From the NCBI GenBank assembly GCA_017427625.1, contig JAFRSL010000264.1, positions 1 through 6,283 of the forward strand: a DNA stretch of 6,283 bases. Direction: 5' to 3'. How positions within the stretch are numbered: the stretch's first letter is position 1; the number at the start of each line of letters is the position of its first letter. Of this stretch, positions 1-6,169 are shown piece by piece. The DNA comes from Synergistaceae bacterium (lineage in GTDB: Bacteria > Synergistota > Synergistia > Synergistales > Aminobacteriaceae). Made by a program: the position numbers and the translations under genes. A model generated the notes under the pieces. The model searched no databases. It had not been told where the DNA came from and worked only from the letters and a program-made list of their open reading frames with translations.

Positions 1-439
1 AGAGATCAGCCCAGCTCTTCGGCATTTCGAGACCAAGCTCCTTTGCGCGCTCGGTGTTCATGCAGAACGCGATCGGCCCAACATAGAGTCCCGTCCAGTA
101 ATTCTCAGGGTCTCTGTACTTTGCCGGAATGCTTCCTGCCGCGCGTGAACGGTAAGGAGTTGAAAGCCCGCGAAGTTTTGCCTCGATGTGCTGAGTGCCG
201 ACGCCGCCGACCCAGATTGATGCCTGCGGGTTAGCGCGTTCAGCCTCGAGACGTGCGATTGCCTCACCGCCTGAGAGCCTTACCCATTCGACTTTGATCC
301 CCGTGTCTGCCTCGAATGCGTCGAACAACGCTTTGGCCAACGGTTCCTCCATCGTGGTGTAAGCCTTGACTGACTCGGCTGCGGATGCCATGACTGAGAA
401 CATCATGACGACTACGAACGCTAACATAAATTTCTTCAT
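1..439 (-). CDS. ABC transporter periplasmic solute-binding protein, FbpA/AfuA-like, 3'-truncated by window edge
   Basis: The minus strand is open from an ATG at 439 to the window edge, giving 146 residues with no stop. It begins MKKFMLAFVVVMMFSVMASA, a typical Sec signal peptide with probable cleavage after ASA near residue 20. The mature protein then has AYTTMEEPLAKALFDAFEAD (residues 26-45), TGIKVEWVR (46-54), SGGEAIARLEAE (56-67), NPQASIWVGG (70-79) and a YWTGLYVGPIAFCMN segment (115-129). This order is typical of the COG1840 solute-binding family (ferric iron, and in relatives 2-aminoethylphosphonate, thiamine or other ligands). Proteins of this family deliver a ligand to an ABC importer. 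The residues that would identify the ligand, such as the paired tyrosines of iron binders, lie in the missing C-terminal part, so the substrate is unknown. The ATG has a good ribosome binding site. The gene is divergent from the helicase; permease and ATPase genes would be expected just outside the window. Family call is secure, substrate is not. Confidence 0.88.
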   Translation of the reverse strand, partial: MKKFMLAFVVVMMFSVMASAAESVKAYTTMEEPLAKALFDAFEADTGIKVEWVRLSGGEAIARLEAERANPQASIWVGGVGTQHIEAKLRGLSTPYRSRAAGSIPAKYRDPENYWTGLYVGPIAFCMNTERAKELGLEMPKSWADL

Positions 440-447
440 GCTGCAAA

Positions 448-454
448 TCCTCCT
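448..454 (-). promoter_or_regulatory. Ribosome binding site of the solute-binding protein gene
   Basis: On the minus strand this reads AGGAGGA and lies 8 nt before the ATG at 439. It is a near-perfect Shine-Dalgarno match and fixes the start of the signal peptide reading frame. Confidence 0.85.
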
Positions 455-522
455 GAGCATATGAATTTTTGGAACATGTGAAACTTGAAAGATATATATA
501 TTTTACACTTTTTACGTGAAAA

Positions 523-565
523 TTGCAGTCTCTTGAATGCCATCTACAATAAAAACCACTATAAT
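523..565 (+). promoter_or_regulatory. Candidate sigma-70-type promoter(s) for the helicase gene
   Basis: Two readings are possible. TTGCAG at 523-528 and TACAAT at 545-550 are separated by 16 bp. A perfect TATAAT lies at 560-565, but its only -35-like partner is TTGAAT at 533-538, with a long 21-bp spacer. Either would give an untranslated leader of roughly 85-100 nt before the TTG start at 656. This is pattern matching only. Confidence 0.35.
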
Positions 566-639
566 ATACTAGCGTAATTTATCTAACACTAGCTGAAGTG
601 AAAGTTTTCTTGTGCATAATGTTAAAGCAAAAATTTTTT

Positions 640-646
640 GGAGGAG
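640..646 (+). promoter_or_regulatory. Ribosome binding site that supports a TTG start for the helicase
   Basis: GGAGGAG lies 9 nt upstream of TTG at 656. No in-frame ATG occurs before residue 25, which is already inside the Q-motif region, so the TTG is the best start even though TTG is a less common initiation codon. An ATT at 653 in the same frame would be a far rarer choice. Confidence 0.75.
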
Positions 647-655
647 TAACATATT

Positions 656-2266
656 TTGGATTTCAATTCTTACGGTCTCAGAAAGGAATTATTATCCGCC
701 CTCAATGAGCATGGCTTCGACACACCGATGGAAGTTCAGGACAGGGTACTCTCTGAAGACTGGAACAGCGATTTAATCGTCCGAGCAAAAACAGGTTCAG
801 GAAAAACTTTAGCATTCCTCCTCCCGTTAATGCAGGAAATGAAGATAGGCGAGCGAACCCCTCAAATCCTAATCCTCGCACCAACCCGAGAACTTGCCCA
901 GCAGACCGCAGATGAGGCAGAATTTCTCGGAAAGTTCCTCAGGATTTCATGTGCCTCTCTCGTCGGCGGAATGGACATCGTACCCCAGCTCAAAACCCTG
1001 AAGCACGGCGCGGCTGTAATCGCAGGAACACCCGGAAGAGTCCGCGACCACATTCAGAGGGGGACACTGAAGACCGACGACATTCACAGCGTTGTACTCG
1101 ATGAGGGCGACTTGATGCTCGATATGGGATTCCGCGAGGAGCTTGAAGCTATCCTTGACGCGATCCCGAAAGGAAGGCGATGGCTTTTCTCGGCGACAAT
1201 GCCCCCGGAAGTACGCGAGCTTGCAGAGAAATATCTTGATGACCCGATTATGCTTGCGGTTGACGACGAGGGTGAACAGCACGGCGATATTACTCACAGG
1301 GTCTACAGGATTCCTTCGCAAAAAAGATTCGAGGGGCTCGTTGACATTTTGCTTTGGGAACACCCGTCAAGGTCTCTCGTATTCTGCCACACGAAAATGG
1401 AATCAATCGAGATTGCCCAGAGGCTTCAGGATCATTCATTCAGTGCGGCGGCATTGCAGGGTGATATGACTCAGGGCGAACGTAACGCGGTTCTTGCGTC
1501 GTTCAAATCGGGGTCAGTGCCTTGCCTCGTCGCAACAAACGTAGCGGCAAGGGGTCTCGACATTGAGGGAGTGAGCCACGTCATACAGCTCGGACTTCCA
1601 GATGACCGCGAGACTTTCATTCACCGCAGCGGCAGGACAGGACGTGCCGGCCATGAGGGAGTGAACATCGTACTTCTTGCACCGCCTGAAATCGGAAGAT
1701 TCCGCGAGATGCTGAGGGGTACGAACATCAAGACGGAGTGGCTTGACATACCGGGCATCGACAAGATTCGGAGCGCATGGAGGGATTCGGCGGAACAGGA
1801 TATTTTCGCCGCGCCTGTTGATGCTGATTACGGGGAGTGCGTTGAATGGGCAGATGACCTTATGACGCGCGCAGAGCCGAGAGTGATTATCGCGAAGCTT
1901 CTGGCTGTCCTCAGCACACGCAACAAGGGCTACGCATTGGACAGGGAATTACAGCGTGAACAGGAACGTCGCAACAAAAAGCCATCGAAGCGTCCGAAGT
2001 CTCAAGCAAAGCCTGGAACCTCGAAGCCTAAGGGATCGTTCAAGCGTTTCAGGAGCAATCAGGCTCAAGATGTCGGCCATGTTCTGAACGCAATGTGCAG
2101 GGCACTGAAGGTTGAGCGTTCGGAGGTTGGGGCGATAAGGCTGAAAGATAATCATGTCATCGTTGAGCTGATGCCGCTTGCTGTGTCGAGGCTCGAACAG
2201 GGGATTGCTGGGCTGTCGAAGTTTGGGCTTTTCCCTGACGAGGAGAGAGGACGCAGGAGGGGGTAA
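656..2266 (+). CDS. DEAD-box ATP-dependent RNA helicase with DbpA-like RNA-binding C-terminus
   Basis: This is a 536-residue cytoplasmic RNA helicase with the complete superfamily 2 motif set: Q-motif region with F3, P24 and Q28; Walker A AKTGSGKT (44-51); Ia PTRELAQQ (76-83); GG (104-105); Ib TPGR (125-128); motif II DEGD (149-152) in place of DEAD; III SAT (179-181); IV LVFCHT (241-246); V ATNVAARGLDI (293-303); VI HRSGRTGR (323-330). After the two RecA-like domains comes a mixed region (about 345-425), a Lys/Arg-rich linker (about 431-467), and a domain at 473-520 with VGAIRLKDNHVIVEL. That last stretch resembles the DbpA/CsdA RNA-binding domain, in which GxI followed by a short strand and VEL/VEV is typical. 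Proteins of this type remodel RNA in ribosome assembly, decay or cold adaptation; which role applies here cannot be read from the sequence. Start is TTG. Not assigned to dbpA, csdA or rhlE because domain similarity alone does not settle it. Confidence 0.93.
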   Translation: MDFNSYGLRKELLSALNEHGFDTPMEVQDRVLSEDWNSDLIVRAKTGSGKTLAFLLPLMQEMKIGERTPQILILAPTRELAQQTADEAEFLGKFLRISCASLVGGMDIVPQLKTLKHGAAVIAGTPGRVRDHIQRGTLKTDDIHSVVLDEGDLMLDMGFREELEAILDAIPKGRRWLFSATMPPEVRELAEKYLDDPIMLAVDDEGEQHGDITHRVYRIPSQKRFEGLVDILLWEHPSRSLVFCHTKMESIEIAQRLQDHSFSAAALQGDMTQGERNAVLASFKSGSVPCLVATNVAARGLDIEGVSHVIQLGLPDDRETFIHRSGRTGRAGHEGVNIVLLAPPEIGRFREMLRGTNIKTEWLDIPGIDKIRSAWRDSAEQDIFAAPVDADYGECVEWADDLMTRAEPRVIIAKLLAVLSTRNKGYALDRELQREQERRNKKPSKRPKSQAKPGTSKPKGSFKRFRSNQAQDVGHVLNAMCRALKVERSEVGAIRLKDNHVIVELMPLAVSRLEQGIAGLSKFGLFPDEERGRRRG

Positions 2267-2272
2267 AAAATT

Positions 2273-2301
2273 GCGGGCCGTGAAGAGCGGTCTGTTTTTT
2301 T
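2273..2301 (+). terminator. Probable rho-independent terminator after the helicase gene
   Basis: The arms 2273-2280 (GCGGGCCG) and 2288-2295 (CGGTCTGT) can form an 8-bp stem containing three G-U pairs, with a 7-nt loop, followed directly by a run of T to 2301. It begins 7 bases after the helicase stop codon. The wobble pairs make it only moderately strong, so partial readthrough into the next gene is possible. Confidence 0.6.
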
Positions 2302-2332
2302 GCCTTACAAAAACTTAACTGGAGTGATTTAA

Positions 2333-3508
2333 ATGTACGCAGAAAAATTTTTGCCGCAGGTAATTTCATGGAGGAGGGATATTCACACTCACCCAGAGTT
2401 ATCACAGCATGAGGAACGTACTGCCGGTCTTGTTGCAAATGTACTTGAGAGGCTCGGCCTTGAGGTAACACGGAACGTCGGAGGCTTCGGAGTTGTCGGA
2501 CTATTGCGCGGAAATAGTGCGGGAAAGACAGTCGGGCTTCGGGCAGACATGGACGCTCTTCCGCTGAACGAGGAGACGGGGCTTCCTTATGCCTCAGAGA
2601 ACGCGGGGGTAATGCACGCCTGCGGACACGACACTCACACGGCCATGCTTCTTGGAACTGCGTGTGCATTGAGTGAGATGCGCGACAAGATTCGGGGCAA
2701 CGTGAAATTCATCTTCCAGCCCGCCGAAGAACTCAATCCCACAGGAGGCGCACCCGGAATGATTCGTGACGGCGTTCTTGAGAATCCTAATGTTGACGGA
2801 CTATTTGCGCTTCACGTCTGGCCAGTCTACGAGACCGGGAAGATTGCACTTCGTTCAGGCTCATGTATGGCAGCGTCCGACAGGGTATTCCTGACAGTTC
2901 ATGGGAGGACGGCGCACGGTTCGAGGCCGGATCAGGGCAACGATGCGATTGTTACGTCAGCACACATAATCACGGGATTGCAGGCCATAATCTCACGCTC
3001 AGTCTCACCGCTTGACTCTGCAGTGTTGACGATTGGGACGATACACGGCGGCTACAGGTACAACGTCATACCTGACACCGTGAAACTTGAAGGCACAGTA
3101 CGAACGCTCAACCCTGAAACCCAGTCTCAAATGCCGGAACTAATCTCAAGAACCGCAAAGGGAATCGCTGAAGCATTGGGAGGAACATGCGATGTCGAGT
3201 ACGTGAAGGGCTATCCTCCATTGGTGAATGATGCGGGATTAGCGGAAGTTGCTGGGAGAGCCGTGAGGAAGATTCACGGTGATGACGCTGTTATTATTGC
3301 CGACCAGCCGGAACTTGGCGCGGAAGATTTCGCGTTCTTTGCTAGGGAAAGACCTGCTATGATGGCGTGGCTTGGTTGCCGTCCTTCGAGCGTTGATGTC
3401 AGGGACGCGGCCATGCTGCATAACACGAAGTTCTGCCCTGATGAGGAGTGCTTCAAGTATGGGATTGATTACTTTGTTCAGAGCGCGCTGGATTTCCTGA
3501 GTTTTTGA
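2333..3508 (+). CDS. M20D-family metal-dependent amidohydrolase (N-acyl amino acid / hippurate / IAA-amino acid hydrolase type)
   Basis: This 391-residue protein is full length for the family. It hydrolyses an amide bond to release an amino acid from an N-acyl or N-aroyl amino acid or a small peptide-like compound, probably in the cytoplasm since no signal peptide is present. Hallmarks in order: RRDIHTHPELS (14-24), LRADMDALPL (69-78), MHACGHDTHTAMLLG (94-108), QPAEE (129-133), HVWP (161-164), GRTAHGSRPDQGNDAI (191-206) in the dimerisation domain, GAEDFAFF (329-336) and MLHNTKF (361-367). By comparison with the family, the metal ligands are Cys97, His99, Glu133, His161 and His363, with Glu132 as the general base. 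All are present, so the enzyme should be active. The Cys-His pair instead of Asp marks the M20D branch rather than ArgE/DapE. The ATG follows GGAG at 2321-2324 with 8-nt spacing. The exact substrate is not predictable. It is probably cotranscribed with the downstream dehydrogenase. Confidence 0.92.
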   Translation: MYAEKFLPQVISWRRDIHTHPELSQHEERTAGLVANVLERLGLEVTRNVGGFGVVGLLRGNSAGKTVGLRADMDALPLNEETGLPYASENAGVMHACGHDTHTAMLLGTACALSEMRDKIRGNVKFIFQPAEELNPTGGAPGMIRDGVLENPNVDGLFALHVWPVYETGKIALRSGSCMAASDRVFLTVHGRTAHGSRPDQGNDAIVTSAHIITGLQAIISRSVSPLDSAVLTIGTIHGGYRYNVIPDTVKLEGTVRTLNPETQSQMPELISRTAKGIAEALGGTCDVEYVKGYPPLVNDAGLAEVAGRAVRKIHGDDAVIIADQPELGAEDFAFFARERPAMMAWLGCRPSSVDVRDAAMLHNTKFCPDEECFKYGIDYFVQSALDFLSF

Positions 3509-3538
3509 GCTATGATAACACAAAATATATCAGCAGAC

Positions 3539-3545
3539 AGGTGAT
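3539..3545 (+). promoter_or_regulatory. Ribosome binding site of the alcohol dehydrogenase gene
   Basis: AGGTGAT matches the 3' part of the full Shine-Dalgarno sequence and lies 6 nt before the ATG at 3552. Because there is only a 43-bp gap and no hairpin between the two genes, this is most likely internal to a two-gene transcript. Confidence 0.7.
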
Positions 3546-3551
3546 GACATT

Positions 3552-4718
3552 ATGCAGAATTTCATGTGGCACAACCCCACAGCGGTAATATTCGGAAAAG
3601 ACACGGTGAAGGAGCTTGCACCCAGACTGAAATCTGACGGCATTAAGGGAGTTTTGCTCGTCTTCGGTGGAAAAGGAACGTTCAAGAGCGGAGCATATGC
3701 CCAAGCTACGGAGATGCTAAACAGTGCAGGGATCACATTCTCCGAAGTCAACGACGTTAAAGCCAATCCCCTGATCGACAAGGTTAGGGACGGAATCGCA
3801 AGAGTGAAGGCCGGCGGGATTGACGCTATTATGCCCGTTGGAGGCGGAAGCGTCTTCGATACGGCAAAGGCAATCGCTGCGGGAGCGTGTTATTCCGACG
3901 ACGTTTGGGACTTCTTCACAGGGAAGGCAAAGATCACGAAGGCTCTCCCGATTTACGGGATACTCACAGCGTCAGCAAGCTCAAGCGAGGTCAACAACAT
4001 TGCGGTCGTAAGCAACCCAGACTCCGAACTCAAGACTTCAATCACGAGTCCCGCGCTTTATCCGAGAGTTTCGGTGATTGATCCGTCGTTCCAGTTCACA
4101 TTGCCGACAAAGCAGACCGTATACGGCGGTGTTGACATTATCGCACACATTCTTGAGAGGGTTCTTGACGGCGACGAGGGAAGCGAACTCATTGACGAGC
4201 AGGGTTACGCGCTAATCCGAACGATGATGAGGGTTATTCCTGAACTTATCGACAACCCTAAGGATTATGACCTCCGCGCCGAGTATGCTATGGCGGGAAT
4301 GATGGCTCACTGCGGTTTCTTGTCAATGGGAAGAGCTGCAAGGGGAGATTTCTCGTCTCACAGAATGGGGCACTCGCTGAGCATGCTCTATGGTGCTGCA
4401 CACGGCGCGACACTCGCGGTTGTAATGCCTGCATGGGCAAGGTATCTCTACGAGGAGAACCCTGTACCTTTCGCGCGAATGGGCGAGGGAGTTTTCGACA
4501 TCTTTGACGGCTCGGACGAGGAGAAAGCTCTTGAGGCTATAGAGGCACTTGAAGATTTCTTCAGGGACATCAACGCTCCGACAACGCTCCGTGAACTCGG
4601 CATCAAAGAGGAAGACATCGAGAAGATTGCGGAGAACGCTTCACGAGGAGAGTCATTCGGCGTACTTTCAACGCTTGAGCCGGAAGACGTGTTAGAGATA
4701 TACAAGCTGGCATACTAG
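3552..4718 (+). CDS. Iron-containing (group III) alcohol dehydrogenase, YqhD/butanol-dehydrogenase-like
   Basis: This 388-residue cytoplasmic enzyme interconverts alcohols and aldehydes with NAD(P)H and a divalent metal. The N-terminus MQNFMWHNPTAVIFGKDTV is typical of the YqhD/BDH branch. The nucleotide-binding part has FGGKGTFKSG (38-47) and PVGGGSVFDTAKAIA (95-109). The metal site, by comparison with FucO and YqhD, is Asp195 and His199 (GGVDIIAH), His270 and His284 (HRMGHSLSMLYGAAHG). The additional conserved His274 is also there, with the same 4- and 14-residue spacing from His270. The position that is Asp in NAD-specific FucO falls in a Gly-Gly-Lys segment here, which suggests NADPH use (inference). 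All ligands are intact and the length is normal. The natural direction in a fermenting anaerobe is often aldehyde reduction for redox balance or detoxification, but the substrate is unknown. Second gene of a probable operon, ending in a strong terminator. Confidence 0.93.
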   Translation: MQNFMWHNPTAVIFGKDTVKELAPRLKSDGIKGVLLVFGGKGTFKSGAYAQATEMLNSAGITFSEVNDVKANPLIDKVRDGIARVKAGGIDAIMPVGGGSVFDTAKAIAAGACYSDDVWDFFTGKAKITKALPIYGILTASASSSEVNNIAVVSNPDSELKTSITSPALYPRVSVIDPSFQFTLPTKQTVYGGVDIIAHILERVLDGDEGSELIDEQGYALIRTMMRVIPELIDNPKDYDLRAEYAMAGMMAHCGFLSMGRAARGDFSSHRMGHSLSMLYGAAHGATLAVVMPAWARYLYEENPVPFARMGEGVFDIFDGSDEEKALEAIEALEDFFRDINAPTTLRELGIKEEDIEKIAENASRGESFGVLSTLEPEDVLEIYKLAY

Positions 4719-4728
4719 TGAAGAAACG

Positions 4729-4767
4729 AAATCCCCCAATGCTCACGAAAGGGCTGGGGGATTTTTT
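4729..4767. terminator. Strong hairpin terminator between convergent genes
   Basis: The arms 4729-4738 (AAATCCCCCA) and 4755-4764 (TGGGGGATTT) pair perfectly over 10 bp. An inner GCTC/GGGC helix (4741-4744 with 4751-4754, one G-U) closes a 6-nt loop. On the plus strand the hairpin runs into T at 4762-4767, a standard rho-independent terminator for the alcohol dehydrogenase gene. On the minus strand the same hairpin is followed by the T-rich TTTCGTTTCTTC, so it may also end the VWA gene transcript, whose stop codon is at 4774-4776. Confidence 0.88.
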
Positions 4768-4773
4768 GTGAGG

Positions 4774-6111
4774 TTAACGTTTCCTGAAAATCTTTCTCAG
4801 GAGAACGAATGCTCCTACAGAGAGAACACCTGTAGCACCAATCCCTGCGATAGCCGCTGAATTACAGCCAGCAGCAAAGAGCAGAATCTTCAGCAGCCAC
4901 ATGCTCAAGCTCTTTCCGGCACTGGCGAACACAAGCACGAGGACTTTCTTAGCGAGAGTATTTGCTTCGTAGCCCAATAAGTCCGTGATCTCGAAGTACG
5001 TGAACGGATCGAAGACTGACGGCCTGAAAACGTATTCAGAGCTTGCACTCGTGAACTCATCGGGAGTTGCGTACCATAGCCTGAGATCGTTCGGGTTCAA
5101 ATCCATCGAGAGAACTTCATCAGGAATTTCGAGCTGGAAGAGGAAGTATCCTTCTTCGCCATCTGGGATGGAATCGAAGCTGAGTACCAGTGTGTCCAGT
5201 TTGGCGATGAACTCACCGTTAGCTTTCTGCCTCATTGCCTCAGTTGGTTCGTGAGGAAGGCGAAGGTCAAGGCTCTGTTCCGTGATGACGTTGATTTGAT
5301 CCACGCTGATGTTCGCGAGCTTGGCTATGCGCTGAAGCACTGTCTCTCCGTCCTCGCCGACGTAGTTGAGGATTTCATCTGGGACTCCCTGAATTAAGGC
5401 GTGAGGCAGAGGATTTTCTGTGCTGACTTCCTCGCTTATCCACTGCGCCATGTCGAGCATTGACCTGTAGTAGTCGCTTGTGGTGATGTCAATGAAGACA
5501 CCGCCGGTCTGCGAGTAGAGGCTCTGGTACGGGCTTCTGAGTCCGGGTGTGGAGACTACCGACATGTTCATGCCCATACTGTTCAGCTGCTGCACTGTGC
5601 TTTCCATCAGCGTGCTGATTGTGGATATATCCTCACTCGCAGCGTCAGTATCATCGATCCAAACATCGTCTCCATAGTCGTTGTTCAGCCTCATGACATC
5701 TGTGAGCATGAACCCGAAACGTGAGGCATCGCTACGAAAATCTCCCCAGCTGAAAACCTCGTTGATTGCATTCATGGTATATCCATCTCCATCATCAGCT
5801 GTTATTGATGCAAGCACGGTTTCAACCTGAGATGTATCCGAAGTCCACGTATCAGTACCGTTAGGCTTGTGAACTACTATGCCTCTTCTGGTTTGATACT
5901 CCACGATTGCGAAACGCGCATCAACATCACTTGATGCCATTGAACGTGAGAAGGCCGCAAGATTTGTCCTAACTCCGTCAATGTCATTCTGCATTGAACC
6001 GCTCGAATCGATGAAGAACACAATATCCGCATTCTTCGCCGCGCTGGCTTGTCCGCAAAACACGATGGACAGAACCAGCATTGCCATTACCGCGCAAAAC
6101 TTCCTTGTCAT
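4774..6111 (-). CDS. Exported von Willebrand factor type A (VWA) domain protein with Synergist-CTERM-like C-terminal signal
   Basis: A 445-residue protein from the ATG at 6111. Residues 1-24 (MTRKFCAVMAM..., ending CGQASA) form a Sec signal peptide, so the product is exported. Residues about 28-228 are a VWA domain: DIVFFIDSSGSM holds the metal-ion-dependent adhesion site DxSxS (35-39), T112 in GYTMNAINEVF is the likely second MIDAS element, and D138 in FMLTD the third. The MIDAS therefore looks intact, and metal-dependent protein binding is plausible. Residues about 240-370 are an unrecognised, probably beta-rich region. The C-terminus has a Lys-spaced hydrophobic stretch (388-412), then GCN (415-417), a Gly/Ala-rich hydrophobic helix to about 438, and the basic end RKIFRKR. 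This Gly-Cys/helix/Arg-Lys plan matches the tripartite sorting signals of the Synergist-CTERM/MYXO-CTERM kind; a simple membrane anchor is the alternative. Function is otherwise unknown. A TTG 24 codons upstream in the same frame was not chosen because it lacks its own ribosome binding site. Confidence 0.88.
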   Translation of the reverse strand: MTRKFCAVMAMLVLSIVFCGQASAAKNADIVFFIDSSGSMQNDIDGVRTNLAAFSRSMASSDVDARFAIVEYQTRRGIVVHKPNGTDTWTSDTSQVETVLASITADDGDGYTMNAINEVFSWGDFRSDASRFGFMLTDVMRLNNDYGDDVWIDDTDAASEDISTISTLMESTVQQLNSMGMNMSVVSTPGLRSPYQSLYSQTGGVFIDITTSDYYRSMLDMAQWISEEVSTENPLPHALIQGVPDEILNYVGEDGETVLQRIAKLANISVDQINVITEQSLDLRLPHEPTEAMRQKANGEFIAKLDTLVLSFDSIPDGEEGYFLFQLEIPDEVLSMDLNPNDLRLWYATPDEFTSASSEYVFRPSVFDPFTYFEITDLLGYEANTLAKKVLVLVFASAGKSLSMWLLKILLFAAGCNSAAIAGIGATGVLSVGAFVLLRKIFRKR

Positions 6112-6118
6112 AGTATTT

Positions 6119-6126
6119 TCTCCCTT
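6119..6126 (-). promoter_or_regulatory. Ribosome binding site that decides the VWA protein start
   Basis: On the minus strand this reads AAGGGAGA, 7 nt before the ATG at 6111. The open frame continues upstream to TTG at 6183, and another ATG lies at 6129, but only the 6111 ATG has a well-placed Shine-Dalgarno and puts a classical signal peptide at the N-terminus. Confidence 0.8.
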
Positions 6127-6127
6127 C

Positions 6128-6166
6128 ATGAGACTATATTGCTTCCGAATGACTGAGAACGCACGC
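6128..6166 (-). other. Possible 12-codon leader ORF upstream of the VWA gene
   Basis: On the minus strand a GTG lies 8 nt after GGAGGAG and opens a 12-codon frame, MRSQSFGSNIVS, whose TGA overlaps an ATG (ATGA) just before the VWA ribosome binding site. The encoded peptide has no recognisable features such as a codon run typical of attenuators. It may be accidental; it is listed because its ribosome binding site lies in the 3' arm of the hairpin. Confidence 0.2.
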
Positions 6167-6169
6167 CAA

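Larger units (their letters stand above)
440..655. promoter_or_regulatory. Divergent intergenic promoter region
   Basis: These 216 bases separate the divergently transcribed solute-binding protein and helicase genes, and they are clearly more AT-rich than the coding sequence. They contain a TATATATAT tract at 492-500 and the ribosome binding sites of both genes at the two ends. Both genes must start transcription here unless one is read from elsewhere. On the minus strand a TAAAAT at 505-500 could be a -10 box for the solute-binding gene, but I see no convincing -35 at the right distance. No known riboswitch fold or long palindrome was recognised. Confidence 0.6.

Noticed and set aside
264..446. 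Minus-strand frame of 60 codons overlapping the solute-binding protein start.
   Set aside because: It is out of frame with the clearly homologous solute-binding protein and its translation has no protein-like features.
491..504. TATATA tract as a simple repeat or recombination site.
   Set aside because: It is short and within an AT-rich promoter region; no flanking inverted repeats or target duplications mark a mobile element.
947..1363. Minus-strand frame of 138 codons inside the helicase gene.
   Set aside because: It lies fully antisense to conserved helicase motifs, has no ribosome binding site that I can see, and looks like a shadow of the coding strand.
2157..2669. Minus-strand frame of 170 codons across the helicase end and amidohydrolase start.
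   Set aside because: It spans two well-supported genes and a terminator, and its translation is low-complexity Arg/Ser/Gln-rich as expected from antisense sequence.
6054..6062. Cys19 of the VWA protein as a lipoprotein attachment site.
   Set aside because: The preceding residues are Val-Phe, not the small residues of a lipobox, and a normal ASA cleavage site follows at residues 22-24.
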